A DNA stretch of 37,783 nt, from positions 1 to 37,783 of the forward strand of contig DF970669.1 in assembly GCA_001270045.2 (NCBI GenBank), in the 5' to 3' direction. The stretch's first letter is position 1. Each line of letters begins with the position of its first letter. A model generated the notes under the pieces. It was given only the letters and a program-made list of their open reading frames with translations, had not been told where the DNA came from and searched no databases. This document shows positions 1 through 8,201 of the stretch, piece after piece. This DNA comes from Bacteroidales bacterium 6E (GTDB taxonomy: Bacteria > Bacteroidota > Bacteroidia > Bacteroidales > Prolixibacteraceae). The position numbers were made by a program, and so were the translations under genes.

Positions 1-119
1 TTTAGTGGACACTACTGATTTGGAGTTTTTAATTAATGTTTCGAAGAGAAGGGTCAGGCTCTCAGATGATGAGTAAGGTCGGTTTCAGGATGTCAAGTGT
101 ATTGTATTCCTTCTTTTTG

Positions 120-127
120 TACTTTTG
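120..127 (+). promoter_or_regulatory. Candidate -7 promoter element for yqgF
   Basis: TACTTTTG matches the Bacteroidota -7 consensus TAnnTTTG at every fixed position. No clear -33 TTTG lies at the expected distance. Transcription would start near 133, downstream of the first in-frame ATG of the yqgF reading frame. This supports the shorter start at 162. Confidence 0.45.
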
Positions 128-161
128 CATATTGATTTTAAATAATAGCATTGCAAAAGGA

Positions 162-584
162 TTGGGAAGAATACTTGCCATAGATTATGGAAAAAAGCGT
201 GTTGGATTGGCAGTAACCGATCCACTTCAAATGATCGCATCGAGGCTTGATACCGTGATGTCCAATACGGTCTGGAGTTTTCTTGATGACTATTTCAAGA
301 AGGAACAAGTTGACCGGGTTATTATAGGTTATCCACGCCAACTCAACAACGAACCGTCAGAATCAGTGATATATCTGAATCCTTTCCTCAAGACATTTTC
401 CAAAAGATATCCAGATATGCCCATTGAACTCGCAGATGAACGCTTTACGTCGAAGTTGGCCCATCAGGCCATGATCGAAGGAGGTCTGAAGAAAAGTGAC
501 CGCAGAAACAAGGAACTGGTGGACGGTATCAGTGCAACCATCATTTTGCAATCGTGGCTCGAACAAAACAGATATAAGATATGA
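162..584 (+). CDS. yqgF: YqgF/RuvX-family putative pre-16S rRNA nuclease
   Basis: RNase H-fold protein of the YqgF/RuvX family, which matures the 16S rRNA 5' end and was earlier described as a Holliday junction resolvase homologue. The sequence shows the three acidic active-site motifs in order: AIDYGKKRVGLAV near the N-terminus, ADERFTS in the middle and VDGISA near the end. The frame is open from an ATG at 36, but that would add a 42-residue hydrophobic extension the family lacks. A -7 box at 120-127 also lies inside it. I therefore choose the TTG at 162, giving 140 residues, the usual family length. A purine-rich AAAAGGA abuts the TTG, closer than a normal ribosome site, so the exact start stays uncertain. 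The stop overlaps the def start by 4 bases (ATGA), implying coupled translation. Confidence 0.87.
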   Translation: MGRILAIDYGKKRVGLAVTDPLQMIASRLDTVMSNTVWSFLDDYFKKEQVDRVIIGYPRQLNNEPSESVIYLNPFLKTFSKRYPDMPIELADERFTSKLAHQAMIEGGLKKSDRRNKELVDGISATIILQSWLEQNRYKI

Positions 585-1138
585 TTTATCCGGTAACAGT
601 TTATGGTGATTCCATCCTCAGGAAAGTGGCCCAGCCAATTGGACCCGATTATCCCAACCTGAAGGAAGTGATTGCCAACATGTGGGAAACCATGTATGTG
701 GCTGATGGGGTGGGCCTTGCTGCGCCCCAGGTCGGTCTTCCAATCCGAATATTCGTCATTGATGCCAGTGCTGGTGCCGATGAGGATCCGTCACTGAAGG
801 ATTTGAAAATTACATTTATCAATCCTGAATTACTGGAGCGCAGTGGAGATCCCTGGGTGATGGAGGAAGGTTGCCTGAGCTTGCCGGAGATCAGGGAAAA
901 TTTATCGCGTCCCGACCGGGTCAGAATCCGCTACTTCGATGAAAACTTTAATGCCCATGAAGAAGAGTTTGATGGTTTCATGGCGCGCGTGATCCAACAT
1001 GAGTACGATCACCTTGAAGGAGTCCTCTTTATTGATTACCTGTCACCACTCAAAAGAAAGATACTAAAAGGAAAACTGATCAGTATTGCAAAAGGTAAAG
1101 TACAGCCGTCTTATCGTATCAAAGTTCCGATAGGTTAA
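581..1138 (+). CDS. def: Peptide deformylase
   Basis: Removes the N-terminal formyl group from nascent proteins using a bound metal ion (Fe2+ or Zn2+). All three family motifs are present: GVGLAAPQVG at residues 43-52, EEGCLSLPE near residue 95 (the Cys is a metal ligand) and QHEYDHLEG near residue 138 (two His ligands and the catalytic Glu). The length of 185 residues is typical. The ATG at 581 overlaps the yqgF stop, and this pairing of yqgF with def is common in Bacteroidota. The next gene, comEC, has its own candidate promoter, so the operon may end here. Confidence 0.96.
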   Translation: MIYPVTVYGDSILRKVAQPIGPDYPNLKEVIANMWETMYVADGVGLAAPQVGLPIRIFVIDASAGADEDPSLKDLKITFINPELLERSGDPWVMEEGCLSLPEIRENLSRPDRVRIRYFDENFNAHEEEFDGFMARVIQHEYDHLEGVLFIDYLSPLKRKILKGKLISIAKGKVQPSYRIKVPIG

Positions 1139-1147
1139 ATTAATTAT

Positions 1148-1155
1148 TACATTTG
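1148..1155 (+). promoter_or_regulatory. Candidate -7 promoter element for comEC
   Basis: TACATTTG is a full match to TAnnTTTG, 29 bases before the comEC ATG. No good -33 element is visible. It overlaps the left arm of the 13-base inverted repeat at 1149-1199. Transcription starting just downstream would leave most of that arm out of the mRNA, which would favour a DNA-level role for the repeat. Confidence 0.4.
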
Positions 1156-1199
1156 TTCGAAATCAGGCAATCCGTCAGCAATTATGTTCGAACAAATGT
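1149..1199 (+). promoter_or_regulatory. Perfect 13-base inverted repeat around the comEC start codon
   Basis: ACATTTGTTCGAA at 1149-1161 is the exact reverse complement of TTCGAACAAATGT at 1187-1199, with a 25-base spacer. The comEC ATG (1184-1186) is the last codon of the spacer, and a second in-frame ATG (1196) lies inside the right arm. Either a long mRNA hairpin hides the start region, or this is a two-armed operator over the promoter. Confidence 0.5.
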
Positions 1200-3256
1200 T
1201 CCGGAAGACTCCTTTCCTGAAGATTGGCGTACCTTATATTATCGGCATCATTAGTGCCGAATTGTTCCCTGTTACACCTTCCCCTGGTTGGTTTGGGATC
1301 TACCTTTCCATATTCATCTTTATCTTTATTTTCCTCCTGACATGGTCATCTTTTCGAAATGTGTTGACAGGAACTTTGCTGTTCATTTTTTTTCTTGTTT
1401 CTGGTCATTTTAATTCTTCTTTGAAAAAACAAAAATTTTTGTTGCCTGAAAGCGGAATTTTTACGGCCACCTTGCTTGAAACACCGGTTGAAAAACCGCG
1501 TACCATGAAAGCTGAAGCCACGATTAAATGGTTTGCCGATAAAGATTCGATGCAATACCCGCAAGAAAAGGTAATCCTATATTTCGCCAAAACGGATCGT
1601 GTTCCTGGTCTTCGACCCGGTAGCCGTATCATCATTAAAGCAAGTCCTGATGCAATCAAAAACAGTGGAAATCCATTTGCTTTCGATTATCGGCTGTACA
1701 TGGAGCGCCGAGGGATACGAAGGCAGGTTTACCTGAAGGATGCCGACTGGAACCGGGTAGACGATCATCCTTCCCCTGGGATGAAAATATGGGCTGAGAG
1801 AACCCGTGACCGGTTGCTTTCCATATATAGGGAAAATCATCTTGAGGGGGATGTCCTTGATGTAGTTTCGGCCCTGACCTTAGGCTACAAAAAATCTCTT
1901 GATCAGGAAGTGAAGCAGGTGTTTTCGAATTCGGGGGCTATGCATGTATTAGCCGTTTCCGGACTGCATGTTGGAATCGTTTTTCTTGTATTCAATACCG
2001 TTTTTTCATTTCTGAAACGAAGCAGACTTACTCGGGGTATATACCTTGCAGGTGCCCTTCTCGTTTTGTGGGGTTATGCCTTTTTGACCGGTTTGTCGCC
2101 TTCGGTGCAACGTGCATCACTTATGTTCAGTCTTGTTCAGGTAGGTCATGTATTGCGAAGACCTGTCAATATTTACAATACCATTTTTGCATCTGCCCTG
2201 ATACTTTTGGTCTTCGAACCGCAATTGATTGCAGATGTTGGATTTCAGCTTTCATATTCGGCAGTTTTGGGTATTGTATATTTCCAGCCTAAAATCAATG
2301 CTATCATCTCAACACGAAATAAGGTTCTTAACTTTTTCCTTGGGTTATTTACGGTTTCTATTGCAGCACAGATAGGAACGGCGGGATTGTCGTGCTTTTA
2401 TTTCCGGCAGTTCCCGGTCTGGTTCTGGATCGCAAACCTGGTTGTGATTCCAGTAACCTTCTTCCTCATTCTAATGGGAACCTTAATATTAATGTTTGGC
2501 CTTTTTCCTGTTGTTTCTGGTTTTTTGGCAAAGATAACTGCTTGGGTGGTTGAAACATTAATTAAACTTCTGCACACTATTGAATCCCTTCCCGGAGCTG
2601 TTTATACCGGCTTTGATTTTGATCAGTATTCACTTCTGATCTCCATGCTAATTATTCTTGCTCTGGTGTTTTATATCGAATCACGCAGGTTTCGCCATTT
2701 GATTGTCATGATTTTTTTCACAGGCCTTTTTGTGGTAAATGCAACTTATTTGAGTTGGAAGGGGAACCACCAAACAGCACTTATCGTATACGATTTGCCC
2801 GAACCTATCGTCCATATAATCCATGGAAAAGAGAACTATTTGATTGCTCCTGACAGTATGAAGCAGAAAGCAGTGATGATCTATGATGTTGTGAACGTAA
2901 TTAAAACCATGGGTTTACGTCAGCCTGTACGTCTGGGATTTTCTGACGAATTTGCAGACCGGTTAATCCTGAAGTCCGCAAGCTGGGTATTTTATTCAAA
3001 TCATAGGATCGCCTTGCCTGGGACTCCCGTAAAGGATTTTGACGTGATTGATCCAGATGTTTGGTTACGATTCCCCGGATATAAAGGAGACTCAATCAGA
3101 CATGATTCTGTTGTTATTGTCACACCCCGCCATTTCGTTGAGAGTAATAATTCCCAGGCCATCATTCATGAGCTTTCCGTTAAGGGTGCATTCACGAAGA
3201 TTTCTCCATATCGAGCGGGAAACCATCATATTACGCGCACCAAGGGCGGTTTATAA
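1184..3256 (+). CDS. comEC: ComEC/Rec2-family DNA-uptake channel, membrane part only
   Basis: Polytopic inner-membrane protein of the ComEC/Rec2 family, which moves single-stranded DNA into the cytoplasm during natural transformation. Several hydrophobic helices fill the first 80 residues. A soluble OB-like (DUF4131-type) segment follows at about 90-200. The Competence domain begins near residue 225, with the recognisable stretch SNSGAMHVLAVSGLHVGI, and about eight further helices run to residue 530. The remaining 160 residues carry no HxHxDH metallo-beta-lactamase motif, so the nuclease-like third domain of ComEC from Bacillus is absent or unrecognisably degenerate. Shortened versions of this kind are, to my knowledge, common in Bacteroidota. 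Length is 690 residues from ATG 1184; ATG 1196 is an alternative start. No other competence gene is in the window. Confidence 0.88.
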   Translation: MFEQMFRKTPFLKIGVPYIIGIISAELFPVTPSPGWFGIYLSIFIFIFIFLLTWSSFRNVLTGTLLFIFFLVSGHFNSSLKKQKFLLPESGIFTATLLETPVEKPRTMKAEATIKWFADKDSMQYPQEKVILYFAKTDRVPGLRPGSRIIIKASPDAIKNSGNPFAFDYRLYMERRGIRRQVYLKDADWNRVDDHPSPGMKIWAERTRDRLLSIYRENHLEGDVLDVVSALTLGYKKSLDQEVKQVFSNSGAMHVLAVSGLHVGIVFLVFNTVFSFLKRSRLTRGIYLAGALLVLWGYAFLTGLSPSVQRASLMFSLVQVGHVLRRPVNIYNTIFASALILLVFEPQLIADVGFQLSYSAVLGIVYFQPKINAIISTRNKVLNFFLGLFTVSIAAQIGTAGLSCFYFRQFPVWFWIANLVVIPVTFFLILMGTLILMFGLFPVVSGFLAKITAWVVETLIKLLHTIESLPGAVYTGFDFDQYSLLISMLIILALVFYIESRRFRHLIVMIFFTGLFVVNATYLSWKGNHQTALIVYDLPEPIVHIIHGKENYLIAPDSMKQKAVMIYDVVNVIKTMGLRQPVRLGFSDEFADRLILKSASWVFYSNHRIALPGTPVKDFDVIDPDVWLRFPGYKGDSIRHDSVVIVTPRHFVESNNSQAIIHELSVKGAFTKISPYRAGNHHITRTKGGL

Positions 3257-3312
3257 ATTAATTAGCAAATTCATTGTTTTATGCGTTATTTTGTATCGTT
3301 TAATTGCATGCT

Positions 3313-4647
3313 ATGAAAGTTGTAATTGCTGGTGCCGGGGAAGTGGGAACACACCTGGCCAGGATGTTGAGCCGTGAAAATCACGACATTATTCTTCTGG
3401 ACGATGATCCGGAAAAGCTGAATCAGATTTCGCGGGATGTGGATTTGCTCACCATTCACGGATCAGCACATTCATTCGTTGATCTCAAGCAGACCGGACT
3501 TAACAAGGCAGACTTGTTTATCGCGGTCACTCCCTATGAAGAAAGAAACGTGCTTGCCTGTACAATGGCCAATTACCTTGGAGTAGGAAGAACAATTGCA
3601 AGGATCAATAATTCAGAATATCTTCAGGAGAGATACCGTGAAAAACTCCGTAATCTGGGAATTCATGAATTGATTTACCCCGAAAGTCTGGCCGCAAAGG
3701 AAATTGTTTCGTCCGTAAAGCTGACAGGAACCCGGCAAATGATCGAGTTTTCAGGAGGGAAACTGGTTCTTCTGGCCATCAAGATCAGAAGCAATGCTCC
3801 CATAGTGAACCATACATTGGAAGAACTCCATACAAGGATCAGCGATGTCATTGCCGTTGCAATCAAGCGTGACAAGGATACCATTATTCCTCAGGGCAAA
3901 GATTATATCCGGAACAATGACATAGTCTTCTTTGTTACCAACCGATCGGCACAAAAGATGGTTTTTGAACTGGCAGGCAAAGAGTTATATGAGATAAAGA
4001 ACATCATGTTCCTTGGTGGCAGCCGGATCGCCCAAAAGACTATTGAAAAATTGGGAGACCAATATCGGATCAAAGTTATTGAGATAGATAAGGAGCGATG
4101 TGAGAAATTGGCCGACAAATTCGAGAATGTGCTTGTAATCAACGGAGACGGAAGGGATGTTGATCTGCTGAAAGATGAAGGTCTTGAAAAAATGGATGCT
4201 TTTATTGCCACTACCGGGAGCTCTGAAACCAACATGCTTTCGTGTCATCTCGCGAAGATGTACGGCATCAAGAGAACGGTAGCAGAGGTAGAGAACTTTG
4301 CTTTTATGGGGATTGCCGAGGGTATGGATATCGGTACTATGATTAACAAAAAACTGATTGCAGCCAGTTATATTTATCGCTTTACTTTGAATGCCGAAAT
4401 TTCCACCGTGAAATGCCTGACAGCATCCGATGCCGAGGTCTTTGAGTTTGTGGCAAAGCCGGGAGCCCGAATTACCCAGAAACCCATCAAAGACCTTGAT
4501 TTTCCGGAGGAAGCCAAGATAGGGGGGATTGTCAGGGATAACCAAGGCTATGTTGCGGATGGAAAAACCCAGATACTGGAGGGCGATAAAGTGGTGGTTT
4601 TCACTTTGCCGTCAGGAATCAAAAAACTTGAGAAATTTTTCAAATAA
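3313..4647 (+). CDS. trkA: Trk potassium uptake regulatory protein TrkA
   Basis: Cytoplasmic NAD(H)-binding gating subunit of the Trk potassium importer. The 444-residue protein is a tandem duplication of RCK_N and RCK_C units. The first Rossmann fold opens with VVIAGAGEVGTHLA at residues 3-16 and its acidic strand end is LLDDD. The second begins near residue 229 with IMFLGGSRIAQK. The C-terminal RCK_C domain covers about 365-444. An in-frame TTG at 3304 would add only three residues, and the ATG at 3313 directly precedes the nucleotide-binding strand, so I use 3313. It lies 21 bases upstream of trkH in the same direction, so the two are almost certainly co-transcribed. Confidence 0.95.
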   Translation: MKVVIAGAGEVGTHLARMLSRENHDIILLDDDPEKLNQISRDVDLLTIHGSAHSFVDLKQTGLNKADLFIAVTPYEERNVLACTMANYLGVGRTIARINNSEYLQERYREKLRNLGIHELIYPESLAAKEIVSSVKLTGTRQMIEFSGGKLVLLAIKIRSNAPIVNHTLEELHTRISDVIAVAIKRDKDTIIPQGKDYIRNNDIVFFVTNRSAQKMVFELAGKELYEIKNIMFLGGSRIAQKTIEKLGDQYRIKVIEIDKERCEKLADKFENVLVINGDGRDVDLLKDEGLEKMDAFIATTGSSETNMLSCHLAKMYGIKRTVAEVENFAFMGIAEGMDIGTMINKKLIAASYIYRFTLNAEISTVKCLTASDAEVFEFVAKPGARITQKPIKDLDFPEEAKIGGIVRDNQGYVADGKTQILEGDKVVVFTLPSGIKKLEKFFK

Positions 4648-4668
4648 TAACTGTATACTCCTTACCCG

Positions 4669-6114
4669 ATGAACTTTAAAATTATCGCCAGGGTACTCGG
4701 ATTACTTTTGGTAGTTGAAGGACTGGCAATGCTCGTGGCCTTGATGGTTGCCGTAATGTATAAAGGTCCGGATGTTTCAGCATTTATTTATTCATCAATG
4801 ATATGCATTTTGCCTGGCCTGGCCATTGTCGGATTAACTTCAAAAGCCCCAAAGAATATATCCAAGCGGGAAGGTTTTGTCATTGTATCACTTGTATGGT
4901 TGGTATTTTCATTGTTTGGAAGTCTACCCTACGTAATTAGTGGATCGATACCTGACTACACGAATGCCTTTTTTGAAACCATGTCAGGATTCACCACCAC
5001 AGGTTCTTCCATCCTTGAATACATAGAGGAACTTCCCCATGGAATTCTTTTTTGGAGGAGCCTGACTCAATGGTTGGGCGGCATGGGTATCATTGTGTTG
5101 TCACTCTCGTTTATGCCAATTTTTGGTATTGGGGGAATGCAGCTTTTTGCCGCTGAGGTTCCGGGGCCAACTCCCGATAAAATCAGTCCAAAGATACATC
5201 AGACCGCACGTATGCTATGGCTGATTTATATCCTTTTTACAACCCTTGAGACCTTGCTCCTTTGGGCAGGTGGAATGTCTTTGTTTGACAGCGTGAATCA
5301 TTCTCTTACAACCATGGCGACCGGGGGATTTGGAACCAAACAGGACAGTGTCGCTTATTGGGATTCGGCATACATACAATACGTAATCATATTTTTCATG
5401 ATTATTGCGGGCACAAATTTCTCCCTCACTTACCTGGTGTTGAAAGGTCGGATTTCCAGGCTCTACAAGGATGAAGAGTTTAAGTATTACATTTTCTTTA
5501 TTGTTGGTTTTACAATAGTCATTTTCAGTGGTTTGTTGATAACAACCACGCTTGGTGTTGAACAGGCATTTAGGGATTCCCTCTTTCAGGTGGTCTCCAT
5601 TATCACAACCACTGGATTTGCGACTGCTGATTATGTAACCTGGGAACCGATTTTGGTTATTCTGGTCTTTGCGTTATTTTTCTTTGGAGGATCTGCCGGT
5701 TCGACAGGGGGAGGGATTAAAATCATGCGAATTGTTGTTCTTTTGAAGAACAGTTATTATGAACTGCGAAGGATTGTTCATCCAAATGCGGTTATTCCCG
5801 TGAGATTCAACCAACATTCGGTAGATGCCAAAATTGTGAATAATGTTCTGGCATTCTTCATGTTTTATATGCTGGTTTTCTTTGTAAGCTCCATCATTTT
5901 TATGTTGTTTGTGCCTGATTTGGCAACCTCAATGGGGGCTGTTGCGACCAGCTTGGGGAATATTGGTCCGGGAATTGGGGATGTGGGTCCCTCACAGACT
6001 TTCCTTTCCATTCATCCGTTGGGGAAATGGTTTTTGTCTTTTCTGATGATGCTTGGTCGTCTTGAACTCTTCACCGTCTTGGTATTGTTCTCACCGTCAT
6101 TCTGGAAACATTGA
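4669..6114 (+). CDS. trkH: Trk-type potassium channel subunit TrkH
   Basis: Pore-forming inner-membrane subunit of the TrkAH potassium uptake system. The 481-residue protein is hydrophobic throughout, with the four re-entrant P-loops of the SKT family: GFTTTGSS near residue 107, MATGGFGT near 217, ITTTGFAT near 312 and LGNIGPGIG near 429. These glycine-containing loops build the selectivity filter. Length is normal for TrkH. It directly follows trkA, matching the physical partnership of the two proteins. The downstream neighbour is convergent. Confidence 0.95.
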   Translation: MNFKIIARVLGLLLVVEGLAMLVALMVAVMYKGPDVSAFIYSSMICILPGLAIVGLTSKAPKNISKREGFVIVSLVWLVFSLFGSLPYVISGSIPDYTNAFFETMSGFTTTGSSILEYIEELPHGILFWRSLTQWLGGMGIIVLSLSFMPIFGIGGMQLFAAEVPGPTPDKISPKIHQTARMLWLIYILFTTLETLLLWAGGMSLFDSVNHSLTTMATGGFGTKQDSVAYWDSAYIQYVIIFFMIIAGTNFSLTYLVLKGRISRLYKDEEFKYYIFFIVGFTIVIFSGLLITTTLGVEQAFRDSLFQVVSIITTTGFATADYVTWEPILVILVFALFFFGGSAGSTGGGIKIMRIVVLLKNSYYELRRIVHPNAVIPVRFNQHSVDAKIVNNVLAFFMFYMLVFFVSSIIFMLFVPDLATSMGAVATSLGNIGPGIGDVGPSQTFLSIHPLGKWFLSFLMMLGRLELFTVLVLFSPSFWKH

Positions 6115-6128
6115 TGCATTCCAAAATA

Positions 6129-6149
6129 AATCTTTTTAAGGGAAAGATT
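6129..6149. terminator. Weak hairpin between convergent trkH and sua5
   Basis: AATCTTT (6129-6135) and AAAGATT (6143-6149) form a 7-base AT-rich stem. On the minus strand it is followed by TATTTT, which suits a weak terminator for the sua5 transcript. On the plus strand no T-run follows. Confidence 0.3.
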
Positions 6150-6152
6150 GTA

Positions 6153-6767
6153 TCAATACAGGAGCTCCCCTTTGCCTTTCCTGGTAATGAGGGGCTCCTC
6201 GCCGGTAAAGTCAACAATGGTTGAGGGTATCAGTTCACCATACCCTCCATCAATGACCAAATCGGCAATATCCCTGAATTTCTCATAAATCAATTCAGGG
6301 TCGGTGGTATATTCAATGATTTCGTCTTCATCGTGGATGGAGGTTGACACGATGGGATTGCCCAGTTCCCTGACAATAGAACGTATAATGTTGTTGTCAG
6401 GGACTCTGATTCCCACTGTCTTTTTCTTTCCTTTGAAATATTTGGGAACATTACTGCTGCCTTCCAGGACAAAAGTAAATGGCCCGGGAATATTCTTTTT
6501 GATAATCTTGAATACCTGATTGGATATTGGTCTTGCATAATAGGAAAGGTGACTAAGGTCACTGCAGATAAAAGAAAAGTTGGACTTTTCAATGTCGATT
6601 CCCTTGATTCTTGCCACTTTCTCCACAGCTTTTGTGTTGGTGATATCGCAGCCCAAGCCGTATACCGTATCGGTTGGGTATATGATAACCCCTCCCTGTT
6701 GGAGCACTTCAACCACTTTCCTCACATCCCTTTCGTTAGGGTTCTCATTGTACAATTTTAAAAACAT
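6153..6767 (-). CDS. L-threonylcarbamoyladenylate synthase, Sua5/YciO/YrdC family
   Basis: Makes threonylcarbamoyl-AMP from threonine, bicarbonate and ATP, the first step of the t6A37 tRNA modification. The YrdC fold is shown by IIYPTDTVYGLGCD at about residues 27-40 and by VGIRVPDNNIIRSIV and NPIVSTSIHD further on. At 204 residues it has the YrdC domain but no room for the extra Sua5 C-terminal domain, so it is the short TsaC/YciO-like type. An upstream ATG at 6788 adds seven polar residues. I prefer 6767 because the protein then begins MFLKLYNEN, like other Bacteroidota members. YciO-type paralogues have weaker activity and cannot be excluded. Confidence 0.85.
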   Translation of the reverse strand: MFLKLYNENPNERDVRKVVEVLQQGGVIIYPTDTVYGLGCDITNTKAVEKVARIKGIDIEKSNFSFICSDLSHLSYYARPISNQVFKIIKKNIPGPFTFVLEGSSNVPKYFKGKKKTVGIRVPDNNIIRSIVRELGNPIVSTSIHDEDEIIEYTTDPELIYEKFRDIADLVIDGGYGELIPSTIVDFTGEEPLITRKGKGELLY

Positions 6768-6835
6768 AGGATTCCTGTTTTGTCGCATAAAAATATAATT
6801 TTAGTTTTAAAGCCCGGATTTTAACTACGTTTTAA

Positions 6836-7507
6836 GTGCTCAATACTGAAATTATCAAGACTTCTGATGGGTCCAATACTTTATATGTCAGGGATTTGGA
6901 TGAACAATACCATTCTGTACATGGAGCGGTGACCGAGTCTGAACATGTCTTTATAAAAAATGGATGGCAAGCCTTACCGAACAAACCCCATGTCGTGGTA
7001 TTGGAAGTGGGATTGGGAACAGGGTTGAACTGTCTTCTTACCGCCTTGAAAGCTTTTGATGAGGGCCGGGAGGTTACTTACCATGCCGTGGAAAAATATC
7101 CTCTTTCAACTCAAATTATCTCCGGAATCGGATATGGGAAATTATTTGGCGAAAGAGGTCTGGAAATCTTTGAAAGGATCCATCAGGCCAATTGGAATGA
7201 AATGTCGGCAGTTTTTCCCGGCTTTAACCTGATGAAGATCGAAACGGATTTTCTGGTTTGGGAAGGGAGTGAAGGAATTCAGTATGATCTTGTATATTTT
7301 GATGCATTTGGGCCTGACAAACAGCCTGAAATGTGGACACCTGAGATATTCATGAAAATATCGGGACTGACGAGGCAAGGTGGAATCATTGTGACCTATG
7401 CCGCGAAGGGGGAAGTCAGGAGGCGTATGTCCTCAGCTGGATTTATAATGGAGAGATTGCCTGGACCACCTGGAAAAAGGGAAATGCTGCGGGGTATCAT
7501 AAAATAA
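6836..7507 (+). CDS. mnmD: MnmD-type tRNA wobble-uridine methyltransferase (stand-alone MnmC methyltransferase domain)
   Basis: Predicted SAM-dependent enzyme (DUF752 / MnmC-like methyltransferase) that completes mnm5(s2)U at position 34 of certain tRNAs by methylating the aminomethyl group. The SAM-binding motif VLEVGLGTGLN lies near residue 56, and the signature YFDAFGPDKQPEMW near residue 152. The FAD-dependent oxidase half found in the fused Escherichia coli MnmC is missing, so this is the single-domain form. The start is a GTG at 6836, the first start codon after a TAATTTTA -7-like sequence at 6797-6804. It is divergent from the sua5 gene with a 68-base gap, and both act on the tRNA anticodon loop. 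Confidence 0.85.
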   Translation: MLNTEIIKTSDGSNTLYVRDLDEQYHSVHGAVTESEHVFIKNGWQALPNKPHVVVLEVGLGTGLNCLLTALKAFDEGREVTYHAVEKYPLSTQIISGIGYGKLFGERGLEIFERIHQANWNEMSAVFPGFNLMKIETDFLVWEGSEGIQYDLVYFDAFGPDKQPEMWTPEIFMKISGLTRQGGIIVTYAAKGEVRRRMSSAGFIMERLPGPPGKREMLRGIIK

Positions 7508-7532
7508 TCCCTTTCGGCTTAAAAAAATGAAT

Positions 7533-7540
7533 TATCTTCG
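7533..7540 (+). promoter_or_regulatory. Candidate -7 promoter element for the FKBP pair
   Basis: TATCTTCG followed by CAAC resembles the Bacteroidota -7 element TAnnTTTG with one mismatch. It stands 26 bases before the ATG of the first FKBP gene, in the gap after mnmD, and would drive the FKBP/FKBP/DUF3127 group. Confidence 0.4.
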
Positions 7541-7566
7541 CAACTTCATTTTGCAATACAAATCAG

Positions 7567-8178
7567 ATGATTAACAAGGAAATCAAGACAAAAGAAGAGA
7601 AATTAAGTTATGCCTTGGGAATGAGTATTGCCAGCAACCTGATCAATTCAGGGGTCAGGTCACTCAATATCGATATATTCGCCAAGGCATTAAAAGATTT
7701 ATTCGGTGGGCAGCAACCGGCTATCACTCCTGATGAGGCCAACCAGATATTGGAAAATTTCATGAACGGCAGTTCTGGAAACGATGCTGAAAAGAACCTG
7801 CAGGATGGACTGACTTTCCTGGCTGAGAACAGTATGCGAGACGGGGTCGTCCAACTGGAGAGTGGGTTGCAGTATCAGATACTGGCCGAGGGTGCCGGAA
7901 GAAAACCCGGGATAAAAGATAAAGTGAAATGTCATTACCATGGTACCCTGATCGACGGTACCGTTTTTGACAGTTCTGTACAACGGGGAAAGCCTGCCGA
8001 ATTTCCTGTATCAGGGGTTATTGGTGGTTGGGTGGAAGCATTGCAGCTCATGCCTGTCGGGTCAAAATACCGTTTGTTTATTCCACCTGACCTTGCTTAC
8101 GGATCAAGAGGTGCAGGAGGGACTATCGGACCTAATTCCACCCTTATTTTCGACGTTGAATTATTGGAAATCGTATAA
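7567..8178 (+). CDS. FKBP-type peptidyl-prolyl cis-trans isomerase, cytoplasmic
   Basis: Catalyses cis-trans isomerisation of prolyl bonds during protein folding. The N-terminal 95 residues are an FKBP_N-type helical dimerisation arm (LSYALGMSIASNLI at the front). The C-terminal FKBP_C domain contains the usual landmarks: KCHYHGTLIDGTVFDSS, the GGWVEALQLMPVG strand-helix and the closing NSTLIFDVELLEI. No signal peptide or lipobox is present, so it should stay in the cytoplasm. It is followed after 23 bases by a second FKBP gene whose catalytic domain is very similar, a clear tandem duplication. Length is 203 residues, like FklB/Mip proteins. Confidence 0.93.
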   Translation: MINKEIKTKEEKLSYALGMSIASNLINSGVRSLNIDIFAKALKDLFGGQQPAITPDEANQILENFMNGSSGNDAEKNLQDGLTFLAENSMRDGVVQLESGLQYQILAEGAGRKPGIKDKVKCHYHGTLIDGTVFDSSVQRGKPAEFPVSGVIGGWVEALQLMPVGSKYRLFIPPDLAYGSRGAGGTIGPNSTLIFDVELLEIV

Positions 8179-8201
8179 TAATCATAATATCATTAAAAAA
8201 C

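Noticed and set aside
36-161. N-terminal 42-residue hydrophobic extension of YqgF
   Set aside because: Not found in the family, and it contains a full -7 promoter match. The TTG start at 162 gives the normal length.
3985-4545. 186-residue minus-strand open frame
   Set aside because: Antisense to trkA, whose protein is fully conserved in look. No independent evidence.
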